Shown: positions 26,885-35,969, numbered from the stretch's first letter. The stretch is DNA of 53,565 bases from Prochlorococcus sp. AG-347-I19 (GCA_003279105.1 QCBO01000010.1:1-53565); one strand, 5' to 3'. The notes: generated by a model not told the origin, from the sequence alone. Numbers and translations: made by a program.

Positions 26885-28150
26885 ATGAAAAAAAAATCAG
26901 TTGCAGTAGTTATAATTTCCAATGGTCCTGGTGAATTAACTACATGGGTAAATCCTGTAATAGATGAGCTGAACAAAGTAAATAAATCACTAAGTGATGA
27001 CGATAAAAACGATTTCACTCTTAGGTTAGTTCTTGTTCCTTGCCCAAATGCCACTGGTAAAGAATTTTTAGTTGCAAATTCATGGAATAAATTCGAATTA
27101 ATTACAAAATCCAAAAGTTTTTGGAAATTATTAATAAAGCCACATTCTTTTGCATATTGGCCAAAAAAAGGGGTTGTTATTTTCCTTGGTGGGGATCAAT
27201 TTTGGAGTATTTTATTAGCTAAAAGATTAGGTTATTTAAATATCACATATGCTGAATGGGTTTCGCGATGGCCTAAATGGACCAACGCAATTGCTGCTAT
27301 GAATGTAAAAGTAAAAGAGTCAATACCTAAAAGATATAAATATAAATGTAAGGTCATTGGCGATTTGATGGCAGATATCAAACTTAATAGCGAAATATCA
27401 TTAAAAAAGAAAGAAAAACTTCATATTGCATTGTTGCCTGGTTCTAAGAAAGCAAAACTTTCTGTTGGAATTCCTTTCTTCTTAGAAGTTGCAGATCATA
27501 TTGCTGAAGAAAATCAAAATATAAATTTTATAATTCCCATTGCCCCAACTACTGATAAAAGTGAATATTTATTTTTTCAAAGCAACAAAAATCCAATTGC
27601 CAAATATTACTCATCAAAAATCAAAACAATAAAAAACTTCAAAGACTTTCGTTTTGATTATGTAATTGAAACATCAAAAAATACAAAGATTTATCTAATC
27701 AAGAAACATCCCTGCTATGAAATATTAAAAGAATGTGATCTTGCAATTACAACTGTCGGAGCAAATACTGCAGAATTAGCAGCAATTAGTCTTCCTATGT
27801 TAGTTGTTCTGCCAACTCAACATTTAAATATGATGAATGCCTGGGATGGTATTTTTGGAGTAATTGGAAAAATTTCATTCATAAATAGATTCCTAACTTT
27901 TATAATCAAAAATTTCTATTTTAAAAAAAAGAAATTTTTTGCTTGGCCAAATATTAAAGCTAAAAGAATGATTGTCCCTGAAAGGATAGGTAATATTTCA
28001 CCAAAAAAAATTGCAAAAGAAGTATTATTTCTTATTAAAAATAGAGATCAATTAAAAAGTATTAGGAATAATCTACGTAAAGAAAGAGGTGACAGAGGTG
28101 CTGCAAAAAAACTTGCTTCTATAATTCTTAATTCAATAAAAAAACTTTAA
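26885..28150 (+). CDS. lipid-A-disaccharide synthase-related protein (LpxB-like)
   Basis: A 421-residue GT-B-fold protein related to LpxB. I begin at ATG 26885 (MKKKSVAVVIISNGPGELTTW), because the frame upstream runs through the tRNA gene. SNGPGELTTWVNPVIDEL matches the N-terminal loop of the cyanobacterial LpxB-like family. LHIALLPGSKKAKL and the TTVGANTAELAAISLPMLVVLPTQ stretch (seen in parts: TVGANTAELAA, PMLVVLP) correspond to the nucleotide-sugar-binding half. True LpxB acts in lipid A synthesis, which these cyanobacteria are thought to lack or modify, so the substrate is uncertain. Spacing to the tRNA is 25 bases. Confidence 0.82.
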   Translation: MKKKSVAVVIISNGPGELTTWVNPVIDELNKVNKSLSDDDKNDFTLRLVLVPCPNATGKEFLVANSWNKFELITKSKSFWKLLIKPHSFAYWPKKGVVIFLGGDQFWSILLAKRLGYLNITYAEWVSRWPKWTNAIAAMNVKVKESIPKRYKYKCKVIGDLMADIKLNSEISLKKKEKLHIALLPGSKKAKLSVGIPFFLEVADHIAEENQNINFIIPIAPTTDKSEYLFFQSNKNPIAKYYSSKIKTIKNFKDFRFDYVIETSKNTKIYLIKKHPCYEILKECDLAITTVGANTAELAAISLPMLVVLPTQHLNMMNAWDGIFGVIGKISFINRFLTFIIKNFYFKKKKFFAWPNIKAKRMIVPERIGNISPKKIAKEVLFLIKNRDQLKSIRNNLRKERGDRGAAKKLASIILNSIKKL

Positions 28151-28153
28151 CAA

Positions 28154-29209
28154 TTACCAGGGGTCATCAATTTCAAACTTTTCTGATTTTTTATTATCTT
28201 GAACTAAATTTTGTTCATCTAGTGGTTCAATATCTAAAGTTTCAGTTGCATTTTGAATTGGTCTTTTCGAAGCTAAATTAGTAGTTGATTCTTTCTTTTG
28301 CTTAAAATCAATATTGTTTTTTTCATCTATTTGATTAATACTATTTTGATTCTCAATCTGATCAGAATAATCATTATCCATATATAGCTTTTTTCTGTTA
28401 TTTGTTTCCTCTGAAGAACCCTTTATTTCAACATATTCAAGTTCATCTTCATAATCATCTTCATAATCATCTTCATAATCATCTTGTTCAAAAACTTCTT
28501 CATTTTCCTCGACTAAATTATTTTGCTGTTCTGATTCAGAACCTGAAAGTAACTGATTCTCAACAGGCACAAGATTTGCTGTGTATCCATTTGCTTCCCT
28601 TTCATCCCATGAAGAACCGCCAACTCCAAGTTTTTCAAGTAGTCCACTACTTAGTTGCTTTAATTTCTCTTCAGCACCTTCATAAACAATAATCCGATCG
28701 GTACCGCTACTTACAATTTCCTCAACAGGTATTTCCCAAGTACTTAAAACTCCCTCACCTAAAAGCGGAACACCAACTGCACCCATAACAAGAGATATCA
28801 AATCCCCAGTCTCAATATCAAAAGAAAAGCCAAGAACTCTTCCTAAAAGTTGTCCAGATTCTGTAATCACCTGACAATTAATTACTTTGCCATATCTTTC
28901 TGGAGAAAAACTCTCACTCAAAGAATCAAGGGAGTCAACTAATATGACATCTCCAACCTGCTTTATACTTTCTAGAGGCATCCATTTTGGCAAACCTGGT
29001 AGAAATCTTGTAAGTGGATTATCTCTTAATCCCAAAGCGACCACCTCTCTTCTATCGATATCAACAACAACTTCGCCAACTACGCCTAACCGCCTCCCAG
29101 TATCAGTAGTTATCACTTGTGTTCCCATTAATTCTGACCTTAACCATAAACGTTCACTAGGAACGGAGTTAGGGAGATTCTTATTAGCAGATGTGTTAGA
29201 CAAGCTCAT
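28154..29209 (-). CDS. PRC-barrel domain protein with acidic repeat tail
   Basis: A 351-residue protein. Two PRC-barrel modules can be seen: residues 22-95 (LRSELMGTQVITTDTGRRLG to VILVDSLDS) and about 103-178 (GKVINCQVITESGQLLGRVL to RIIVYEGAEE). Residues 215-351 are acidic and disordered, and hold a tandem DDYED repeat. PRC-barrels occur in photosynthetic reaction-centre H subunits and in RNA-processing proteins; the role of the cyanobacterial form is not known to me. It lies 45 bases downstream of smc on the same strand. Confidence 0.8.
   Translation of the reverse strand: MSLSNTSANKNLPNSVPSERLWLRSELMGTQVITTDTGRRLGVVGEVVVDIDRREVVALGLRDNPLTRFLPGLPKWMPLESIKQVGDVILVDSLDSLSESFSPERYGKVINCQVITESGQLLGRVLGFSFDIETGDLISLVMGAVGVPLLGEGVLSTWEIPVEEIVSSGTDRIIVYEGAEEKLKQLSSGLLEKLGVGGSSWDEREANGYTANLVPVENQLLSGSESEQQNNLVEENEEVFEQDDYEDDYEDDYEDELEYVEIKGSSEETNNRKKLYMDNDYSDQIENQNSINQIDEKNNIDFKQKKESTTNLASKRPIQNATETLDIEPLDEQNLVQDNKKSEKFEIDDPW
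28444..28485. repeat. 12-bp tandem repeat inside the PRC-barrel gene
   Basis: Three perfect copies of CATCTTCATAAT (28444-28479) followed by a half copy. On the coding (minus) strand this encodes the repeating DYED unit in the acidic tail. The period is a multiple of three, so copy-number change would keep the frame. This looks like replication slippage in a disordered linker rather than a regulatory array. Confidence 0.85.
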
Positions 29210-29254
29210 AAATTTCTTTTTATTATTCTGACGTATAAATTTAAAAAAGTGTGT

Positions 29255-32200
29255 TTATGCAGCATTTGGTAACCCAAGAACTTGAGTATTAGCACCTCTT
29301 GCTTGCGCAACACCAATTGTTCGTTCAGACGCACTAATCATAGGCCTTCTATGACTGACGACTATAAATTGAGCATTTGATGACTGATTCGATATTAGTT
29401 TTGACAACCTTTCAACATTAATACCATCTAAAAAACTATCAACCTCATCTAATGCATAAAAAGGAGAAGGTTTATACTTTTGCAAAGCAAATAAAAAACT
29501 TAAAGCAGTTAACGATTTTTCACCACCTGACATAGATGCTAATCTTCTGACATTTTTTCCCTTAGGATGAGCCACTAAAGTTAATCCTCCTTCTAAAGGA
29601 GAATTAGAATTTTCAAGTTGAAGAAATCCATCTCCATCTGATAAATTTGCAAAAATTTCTCTAAAATGTTTATCAACTTCTGTAAATGCTTGCATAAAAG
29701 CCTCCTGACGCATCGTAGATACGGTTTCTATTCTCAGCAATAATTCGGATCTTTCATTAGACAGAATTTCTAATTTTTCTCGCAAACCATTTAATCTCTC
29801 AATTAATTCTTCTAGTTCATCAAGAGCCAACATATTAACAGGTTCTAAGCTTTGTAGTTTTGCGTTTATGATCGAAATTTCTGATTGCAAAGATTCAAGA
29901 CTCTTCCCTTCATATTCTCCAAACTCCGGGGAAGGATTAGGTAGATCTTTTTTATAATTTTCTAATTTTATTTTCTCGCTCCTCATCTCCTCTTTAAGGG
30001 AATACATATCCCTTTCAAGATATTCAAGCTTTAACAGATAGTTATTATATTCTTGCCTTTTATTTGAAATTGAAGAGTTTAATTCATCTCTTTTCCTTCT
30101 CAATAAACCTAAATCCCTCTCTAGAGAATTTTTTTGATTATCAAGATCTAAAAGCTCTTTTTTAAATTCATCTCTTTTTTCTATCCATTCACTATGAGCA
30201 ATTGCGAGTTGTTTAATAGATTCCTGCAAGTTTTTTTCTTGTAGTAAAGTAATTTTTAATGAATTATTGATACGCTCTTTATTTAAAGCAAATTGATTCT
30301 TTTTATCTAATAATGTATTTCTCTCTTTAATAAGTAATTCAAGTTTTTTATCAAGATTATTAAAATCGTCATTAAAAGCTATTAATGATGATTTTTGATT
30401 TTTTTCATAATTTGCCTTTTGAATGGTTTGTAGTTGATCAAACTTATCGTGATAAGGCTTCAATTGATTTTTTAAATGACCTAACTCGTTAACTAATAAA
30501 TTATTAGCAGTATCAAGTTTATTTAATCTCGATTTACAATCCTCAATTCTTTGCAAGACAGCTTTAAGAGAATCTTGATTTACTTCAATTTCTTTATTAA
30601 ATGATGCACAATCCTCAATTATTTGACTGCGGTTAGAATTTAATATATTAAGTTTATTATTTTTTAGCATCAAATCATTATTTGACTCTTTTAAAGCTTC
30701 TTCGATAACTAATAATCTTTCTTTTATAGGATTGGAATCATCAATATCATTATTAATTCCAAACCTATAAGCCAAATCTTTATTTAACTTACTGCCTCCT
30801 GTAATAGCACCACTTGCTTCTAATAATTCTCCACTTAAGGTAACCAACCTATTCTTTTGTGTAGATAACCTAGCTGAGGATAAGTCTGAAAAAACCAAAG
30901 TATCTCCAAAAACATATCGAAAAACATCTGAATAAACTTTATCAAAAGTAATAAGATTAATAGCTTTATCAATAAATCCATTCTCCCTGTTATTTTCAAA
31001 TCTTGTAATTGCATAATTCTTTTTTTGACTTTTAATTCTATTTAAAGGTAAAAAAGTTAATCTTCCCGCTTTCTTCTTTTTAAGAATTTCAATTGCTTTT
31101 GCAGCAATATGATCATTATCAACAACAATTTGTCCTAACCTATTTCCAGCAGCAATTTCTAATGCATATCTATTTTTCTCACTGACCTCTCCAAGTTGAG
31201 CTACATAACCATGTATACCCTCTAACCCTGCCTCTAAGAGAATTCTGAGAGCATGTGAACCTCTAGATTCATTTAAAGCTTCCTTCCTACTTTCAAATCT
31301 AGATAAATCCTTTTCAAGCCTTAATTGCTCATTATTTAGCCTTGATTTAGTTTTAATTAATAAATCTATTTCATTTTTTAAAGAATTAATTTCTGCGCTA
31401 TTACTTGCCAAGTTTTTATTCTTTGTATCGGATGTCTCTTTTTTTCTTTGATTTCCCTGAAAAAGTTTCTGCTTTTCTAAGTCTAAGGATTCGATCTGTG
31501 ACAATATCTCATCTTTTTGAATATTATTTTGAATAGTTTCTTCTTCAATTTTCCTTTTTTTTATTTCCAAAGGATTAATTTGATTTTTTATACTTTCAAG
31601 CTCAACATTTAATTTAATACTTTGTTTTGAGAATTCTCCAGATTCTCCAGCCGCATCAGAAAGTTTTTTTCTGGATAGTTTGTGTTTTAGGGTGAGATCA
31701 TCAATTTGCAAGTTCAATTGATTTAAAAAATTATCATCGAAATTTTCTTGTCTCATCTTTTCTGACTCGATATTCCTCTTAGAAATTGCAATTTCATCTC
31801 TATGTTTTTGTAATTTAATACCTTCTTCTTTATTTAGGATTGATATCCTATCAAGTTCTCTCAAGCTAGAGTTAATACTTCCAATATCAGAATTAACTTT
31901 TATCAATTTATCCTCTCCTTTCTCCTTAAGCTCATCAACAAGTATTTTCAAAGCATCTTCTAAAACTGATATTTCTTTTCTAATAGATTCTTTTTGTTTA
32001 TTAAATAAGATTTTATTTTTTTCAATTTCACTTTCTTTTTTTTCTATAGATTCAACATGCTTAACTTGTTTTTCAAAAATAAGAACTTTCTCTAATTCTA
32101 TTATTTGTAATAGTTTTGCCTTTAACTCTCTATATCGCTTTGCTTTTTCACATTCTTTTTCAAGTTTATTTTTACTAGATTGCAATTCATTTTCTAAAAT

Positions 32201-32845
32201 TTCACATCTTTCTTGTCTTTCGAAAACGTCATTTAATTTTGCATTAGTTTGTTCTATTCTTGTATCAAAAAGTGCGACTCCAGCTAATTCATCAATAAGA
32301 TTTCTCCTCTCTTTATTATTCATTGATACTATTCTTGTTACATCACCCTGCATAACAACATTGCTGCCCTCAGGATCAACACTGATATCTCTTAATATTC
32401 TCTGTATTTGTTGCAAGGTACATTGTTTTCCATCAGAAGTATAAGTAGAAGCATAAGAACCACCTGGCATAAGCCTTAATTTTCTAGAAACTAACCATTC
32501 TTTTTGACCTTTATTAAGGGCAATTTCTTCTTCTTCTAGTTCCAAAGGCGGAAGGTCCTCTCTTGGAGACCAATCTTGAATATTGAATTTTACCGATACA
32601 GATGTTTCTGATGACTTACCCTCTTTAACTTTGGAGTTATTTATTAGATCTGGTAATCTTTCAGCCCTCATACCTCTACTATTAGCTAGACCTAAACAAA
32701 ATAAAATTCCATCTAAAATATTACTTTTCCCAGCACCGTTAGGACCCGTAACCACCGTAAAACCTTCTTCAAGAGGTATTTTTACATTTCCCCCAAAAGA
32801 TTTAAAATTTTCAAACTCGACCTGATTGATATGTACCAATCTCAA
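29255..32845 (-). CDS. smc: chromosome segregation protein SMC
   Basis: Bacterial condensin ATPase, 1196 residues. The N-terminal head has Walker A GPNGAGKS (34-41). Long heptad coiled coils (about 170-510 and 680-1030) flank a hinge around 525-680, with GIHGYVAQLGEV and a Gly-rich TLSGELLEASGAITGGS turn. The C-terminal head has the signature SMSGGEKSLTA (about 1104-1114) and Walker B FYALDEVD (1129-1136). Length and layout match canonical SMC. The partner genes scpA and scpB are not adjacent. It is the longest gene in the window. Confidence 0.96.
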   Translation of the reverse strand: MRLVHINQVEFENFKSFGGNVKIPLEEGFTVVTGPNGAGKSNILDGILFCLGLANSRGMRAERLPDLINNSKVKEGKSSETSVSVKFNIQDWSPREDLPPLELEEEEIALNKGQKEWLVSRKLRLMPGGSYASTYTSDGKQCTLQQIQRILRDISVDPEGSNVVMQGDVTRIVSMNNKERRNLIDELAGVALFDTRIEQTNAKLNDVFERQERCEILENELQSSKNKLEKECEKAKRYRELKAKLLQIIELEKVLIFEKQVKHVESIEKKESEIEKNKILFNKQKESIRKEISVLEDALKILVDELKEKGEDKLIKVNSDIGSINSSLRELDRISILNKEEGIKLQKHRDEIAISKRNIESEKMRQENFDDNFLNQLNLQIDDLTLKHKLSRKKLSDAAGESGEFSKQSIKLNVELESIKNQINPLEIKKRKIEEETIQNNIQKDEILSQIESLDLEKQKLFQGNQRKKETSDTKNKNLASNSAEINSLKNEIDLLIKTKSRLNNEQLRLEKDLSRFESRKEALNESRGSHALRILLEAGLEGIHGYVAQLGEVSEKNRYALEIAAGNRLGQIVVDNDHIAAKAIEILKKKKAGRLTFLPLNRIKSQKKNYAITRFENNRENGFIDKAINLITFDKVYSDVFRYVFGDTLVFSDLSSARLSTQKNRLVTLSGELLEASGAITGGSKLNKDLAYRFGINNDIDDSNPIKERLLVIEEALKESNNDLMLKNNKLNILNSNRSQIIEDCASFNKEIEVNQDSLKAVLQRIEDCKSRLNKLDTANNLLVNELGHLKNQLKPYHDKFDQLQTIQKANYEKNQKSSLIAFNDDFNNLDKKLELLIKERNTLLDKKNQFALNKERINNSLKITLLQEKNLQESIKQLAIAHSEWIEKRDEFKKELLDLDNQKNSLERDLGLLRRKRDELNSSISNKRQEYNNYLLKLEYLERDMYSLKEEMRSEKIKLENYKKDLPNPSPEFGEYEGKSLESLQSEISIINAKLQSLEPVNMLALDELEELIERLNGLREKLEILSNERSELLLRIETVSTMRQEAFMQAFTEVDKHFREIFANLSDGDGFLQLENSNSPLEGGLTLVAHPKGKNVRRLASMSGGEKSLTALSFLFALQKYKPSPFYALDEVDSFLDGINVERLSKLISNQSSNAQFIVVSHRRPMISASERTIGVAQARGANTQVLGLPNAA

Positions 32846-32921
32846 GTCTCAATAGCTAAATAAGAATAACTAATTTGCAAAAATTCTCAATAGGAATATT
32901 ACGTTTATTTATAAATGAATA

Positions 32922-33284
32922 TTAATCACTTTTGCTCAATCTACAAGAATTAGCCGAAATTTCAAACAAGCCATAAAGAAGTTCACCATCCAAAATGAAT
33001 CGATAATTTTCAGAGTTCAATTCTGTAGAAACGTTTTTAAATATTCCATGATCAATTCTTTTTACAAAACCTCTATTATCAGAAAGTTCATGTTCTATCC
33101 TGGATAGCCATATAAGTCTATGATTTGGCTGCTTAGAAATTTCTATAGAAGCTTGATTTAACAAAGGTAGTTTTAAAAATTTCCAAGTTAAACAATCTAT
33201 TCCATTTTCAACAAGAAAATCATAATGAATATCTTTAGACTTAGCATTATAAACTTCATGTTCCAGCAAAACCCATTTATCCAT
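32922..33284 (-). CDS. small protein resembling the LigD phosphoesterase (LigD_N) domain
   Basis: A 120-residue soluble protein. By eye it aligns with stand-alone LigD_N-type proteins. WVLLEHEV then HYDFLVENG matches the 'HD..(L)HYD..LE' start, giving His9, His20 and Asp22. NHRLIWLSRIEHELSDNRG matches the central HPLEY-like block (His65), and RIDHGIF plus RFILDGELLYGLFEI matches the final strands. In LigD phosphoesterase such His/Asp residues bind metal and remove 3' ribonucleotides or phosphates from DNA ends. No LigD ligase, polymerase or Ku gene is in the window. The fold assignment is an inference; activity is unproven. Confidence 0.6.
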   Translation of the reverse strand: MDKWVLLEHEVYNAKSKDIHYDFLVENGIDCLTWKFLKLPLLNQASIEISKQPNHRLIWLSRIEHELSDNRGFVKRIDHGIFKNVSTELNSENYRFILDGELLYGLFEISANSCRLSKSD

Positions 33285-33367
33285 TATGTAGTTGATAAAT
33301 AAATTAAATCTTTTTGCAAAACAAGGTTTAGATAAAGATATTTTTTCTTAAAGATAGTCCCTTTTAT

Positions 33368-33523
33368 TTAATTACCTGCATCAGGAACAAATCTTAATGC
33401 GATGAATAGCAAACTTCCAGCTCCAGCGATAGCTGCAGCTACTAATCCAAAATCTGTAGGGATTGTGCGAGATGCAAAAATTAATGATGCAAATGTAATA
33501 TCCATGATGAAATTTAAACTCAT
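33368..33523 (-). CDS. small single-helix membrane protein, unknown (45-51 residues)
   Basis: Read directly from the sequence. ATG at 33523 gives 51 residues; a second in-frame ATG at 33505 gives 45 (MDITFASLIFASRTIPTDFG). One hydrophobic helix (GLVAAAIAGAGSLLFIAL) is followed by RFVPDAGN and TAA. The size and single-helix plan are those of small photosystem subunits, but I could not match it to PsbM, PsbN, PsbY, PsaM or the Pet subunits, and the resemblance to Psb30/Ycf12 is too weak to use. It stands alone between AT-rich spacers. Confidence 0.65.
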   Translation of the reverse strand: MSLNFIMDITFASLIFASRTIPTDFGLVAAAIAGAGSLLFIALRFVPDAGN

Positions 33524-33692
33524 TTAATAATTCCAGTAATAGCTTAACAAAAGCTTCTTGCAGAACAGAGTAGATAAATAAAATGTAAATAAACTTTTAT
33601 ATGTTTTTATTCTATATAAATCCCACAATTATTTAGATAAGGGTTCCAAATTAATTAAATAGGGTCTAATCTTAAAATAAATAAGTTTAATA

Positions 33693-34154
33693 ATGGAGAC
33701 TTACCATCCTCCCAAAGAAGTAGAAGATAAAGAAGATAACTCTAATCTTCCTGAAAGAGAGGTGCTCTCGGAAAAATGGTTACTCGAAAAAATTGACAGT
33801 TTAATACCTTTAATAAGAGAAAAATGGCCTAACATTGCACAACAAACCCTTGAAGCCACAAAAGGGAGTATTGAAGATTTAGTTGAAGTAATAGCAAGCC
33901 ATAGTGGAACCTCAGCAATTAGAATAAAAAGCCAACTATTTGAAATAATTGATTCAATAAGAGAAAACAATTGGGAAATATCAGACAAAATTGAGCCTAT
34001 AGAAAGTCAATTAGAAGAATTATTAGAAGAACTTAACAATACACTTAGACCAAAAATAGAGAGTCCTATAAGAAAAAAACCATTATTATCTATTGCTATT
34101 GCGGCTGGTATTGGTTTACTAATAGGAACGCTCCTAAACAGTGGTAGAAAATAA
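33693..34154 (+). CDS. membrane-anchored protein resembling DUF883/YqjD
   Basis: A 153-residue protein. An acidic disordered N-terminus (1-28) is followed by amphipathic helices (about 29-128), then a basic break (RKKP) and a single C-terminal membrane helix with glycine-zipper spacing (SIAIAAGIGLLIGTLL). That is the plan of ElaB/YqjD-type DUF883 proteins, which tether ribosomes or other partners to the membrane in enterobacteria. The next gene, a YqjE-like protein, starts one base after the stop, as in the yqjD-yqjE operon. The assignment rests on architecture. Confidence 0.65.
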   Translation: METYHPPKEVEDKEDNSNLPEREVLSEKWLLEKIDSLIPLIREKWPNIAQQTLEATKGSIEDLVEVIASHSGTSAIRIKSQLFEIIDSIRENNWEISDKIEPIESQLEELLEELNNTLRPKIESPIRKKPLLSIAIAAGIGLLIGTLLNSGRK

Positions 34155-34155
34155 T

Positions 34156-34542
34156 ATGGAAAAACCAAAAAATAAAAACTTTGCAAATACCGCCTCCAGA
34201 ATTTCAGCGATTGCAAGTTCAGTAATGGATTTGCATGTAAGAATAGCTCTTCAAGAAGTAGATAGAGAAAAAAGAAGATTAATTAGTGGTGGAATATTTT
34301 TGGCAATTGGCAGCACATTATTATTATTAGTACTAATTTGCATCCATATTATTTTCTACCTTTTTCTAACAAAATATAATAATTGGAATATTGAATATAA
34401 TTTATTACTCATAATATTTATCGATTTAGTTCTTGCAGGCTTAAGTTTAAAACTTGGAGGAAAATTAGCCAAAGGACCATATCTTCCTCAAACATTAGAG
34501 GGTTTAGGTAAGACAACAAAAGCGGTTTTAGGCAAAAAATAA
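34156..34542 (+). CDS. YqjE-like / phage-holin superfamily (DUF1469) membrane protein
   Basis: A 128-residue protein from ATG 34156; an in-frame GTG at 34141 would overlap the previous gene. The N-terminal amphipathic helix (RISAIASSVMDLHVRIALQEVDREKRRLI) leads into two membrane helices (about 50-75 and 85-105, GIFLAIGSTLLLLVLICIHI and LLLIIFIDLVLAGL). A short cytoplasmic tail follows. This matches the Phage_holin_3_6 / YqjE pattern, where no lytic function is implied. Tight coupling with the YqjD-like gene suggests a joint envelope role. Confidence 0.7.
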   Translation: MEKPKNKNFANTASRISAIASSVMDLHVRIALQEVDREKRRLISGGIFLAIGSTLLLLVLICIHIIFYLFLTKYNNWNIEYNLLLIIFIDLVLAGLSLKLGGKLAKGPYLPQTLEGLGKTTKAVLGKK

Positions 34543-34543
34543 A

Positions 34544-35668
34544 TTACCTAATTAAGTACTTTATCCATCTACAATCTATTCCCCCATTACTAACAGGAAT
34601 TTTCAATGAAGATTTCATTTTCAAATATTTTGTTAGTTTTGGATTTCCACTTAGCAGCCAAAATTCCCAACCTGAAAAATTATTCTTCAGGAAGATTCCC
34701 ATTTGTTCATATAAATAAATCAATTCATTTTCATCGCCTAATTTTTTGCCGTATGGAGGATTACATATGATTATCCCAGGTGTGCAACTTAATTGGAGTG
34801 CTAAAAAATCATTATTTATAAGCTCAATATAATTTTCTAATCCAGCTAATGATATATTTACAATCGCCTGCTCAAAAACCTTTTTATTAATTTCACATCC
34901 TATTATTGTTGGCAATTTTTCATAATTTATAATTTTATTTTTTGCCTTATTTTTTTCATTAAGATAAATATCTTTCCTAAAGTCCAACCAATTCTCAAAA
35001 AGATATACTTGATCAATATTTATAGGAACTCCAAGGCATTGGTTGACTGCCTCAATTAAAAAAGTTCCCGAGCCGCACATAAAATCTATTAATGGAACTT
35101 TGCCATTCCATTGAGTCATATTTATCAATCCAGATGCTAAATTTTCTTTTAATGGAGCATTTCCAATTGCGGGTCTATAGCCTCTTTTGTGTAAGCTTTC
35201 AACGCTGCTTTGAAGACTGAGAATTGCTTTATTATTATTTAAATGCAGATGAATTATAAAATCAGGATTATCTAGAGAAATATTTGATCTTTTATTCCAA
35301 ACTGCCTGTTGCAAATCAGTTATAGAATTTTTTACTTCAAGAGCAGTGAAATGAGTATGACTTAAAGAAGATGTTCTCCCAGTCACTTGCACATTAAACG
35401 TTTTATCAAAGTGCAACCAATTTAACCAATCAAATGAATCTCTAACCCCCACATATAAAGATTGCTTGTCATAGCAATTAAAACTTGCAATTTCTCTATA
35501 AAAACGAAACGCTAATCTGGAATAGAAATGAACTCTATAAAAAGTTTCAAAATCACATTCAAAATTAATAAATCTTTTATAAGTATTAATATTAAAGCCG
35601 CCTAAATTTGAAATTTCATCTGCTAAAGATTTCTCTAGTCCCTCTGGAGATGATGCCACTACATTCAT
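34544..35668 (-). CDS. THUMP-domain RNA N2-guanine methyltransferase (RlmL/TrmN-like)
   Basis: A 374-residue S-adenosylmethionine-dependent methyltransferase. A THUMP-like RNA-binding region occupies residues 1-155. The catalytic Rossmann domain has FMCGSGTFLIEA (SAM motif I), an acidic strand end GCEIN, and the NPPYGKKLGDE motif IV typical of N-methylation of bases. Family members (RlmL, RlmK-less N-terminal half, TrmN) methylate guanine in 23S rRNA or tRNA. The exact target is not decidable here. It is divergent from ssrA. Confidence 0.85.
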   Translation of the reverse strand: MNVVASSPEGLEKSLADEISNLGGFNINTYKRFINFECDFETFYRVHFYSRLAFRFYREIASFNCYDKQSLYVGVRDSFDWLNWLHFDKTFNVQVTGRTSSLSHTHFTALEVKNSITDLQQAVWNKRSNISLDNPDFIIHLHLNNNKAILSLQSSVESLHKRGYRPAIGNAPLKENLASGLINMTQWNGKVPLIDFMCGSGTFLIEAVNQCLGVPINIDQVYLFENWLDFRKDIYLNEKNKAKNKIINYEKLPTIIGCEINKKVFEQAIVNISLAGLENYIELINNDFLALQLSCTPGIIICNPPYGKKLGDENELIYLYEQMGIFLKNNFSGWEFWLLSGNPKLTKYLKMKSSLKIPVSNGGIDCRWIKYLIR

Positions 35669-35721
35669 ATACGATAAAACTTAGTAAAAAAACTATTCAA
35701 TAACCATTTTGCCTGTCAGAA

Positions 35722-35727
35722 TATAAA
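35722..35727 (+). promoter_or_regulatory. ssrA: possible -10 box for ssrA
   Basis: TATAAA sits a few bases before the expected 5' end of the acceptor piece of tmRNA. No recognisable -35 element is seen upstream, so the call is weak. Confidence 0.3.
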
Positions 35728-35732
35728 TGTCC

Positions 35733-35969
35733 AATTGGACTAGGTGATCTCAACCGATGTTTCGGACAGCGGTTCGATTCCGCTCAACTCCACTATTTGG
35801 GGTTGTAATGGTTTCGACGGGGCATAAGGAAGGTGACTGAAGCCGGCTCGGTTAGAGCAAAAACACAAATGCTAACAAAATCGTTAGTTTCTCCCGTCAA
35901 ACAGCACCAGTTGCTGCTTGATCCAAAAGGAGATGGGGTTATATCAGCCTTATCAACCAAATGATACGA
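35733..35969 (+). ncRNA. ssrA: tmRNA, circularly permuted two-piece form
   Basis: Rescues stalled ribosomes and tags the product. The acceptor (3') piece comes first: T arm AGCGG-TTCGATT-CCGCT and acceptor strand CAACTCC-A at 35785-35792. After only six bases the coding (5') piece begins at 35799 with GGGGTTG, which pairs with that strand with one G-U pair, followed by the tmRNA-typical GTAATGGTTTCGACGG. The tag frame runs 35871-35918 with TGA at 35919: ANKIVSFSRQTAPVAA. This permuted order is known for Prochlorococcus and marine Synechococcus. The outer 5' boundary is approximate, and CCA is not encoded. Confidence 0.93.

Noticed and set aside
28444-28485. CRISPR-like array
   Set aside because: Units are 12 bp with no spacers; it is a coding tandem repeat.
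28402-28692. Plus-strand ORF with HLHNHLHNHLHN repeats
   Set aside because: Antisense reading of the DYED repeat region of the PRC-barrel gene.
33368-33505. Naming the tiny membrane protein Psb30/Ycf12
   Set aside because: Only a loose match to the helix; the conserved C-terminal end of Psb30 is not present.
34141-34542. Phage lysis holin
   Set aside because: Superfamily name only; layout with the YqjD-like gene and absence of any phage gene argue against prophage origin.
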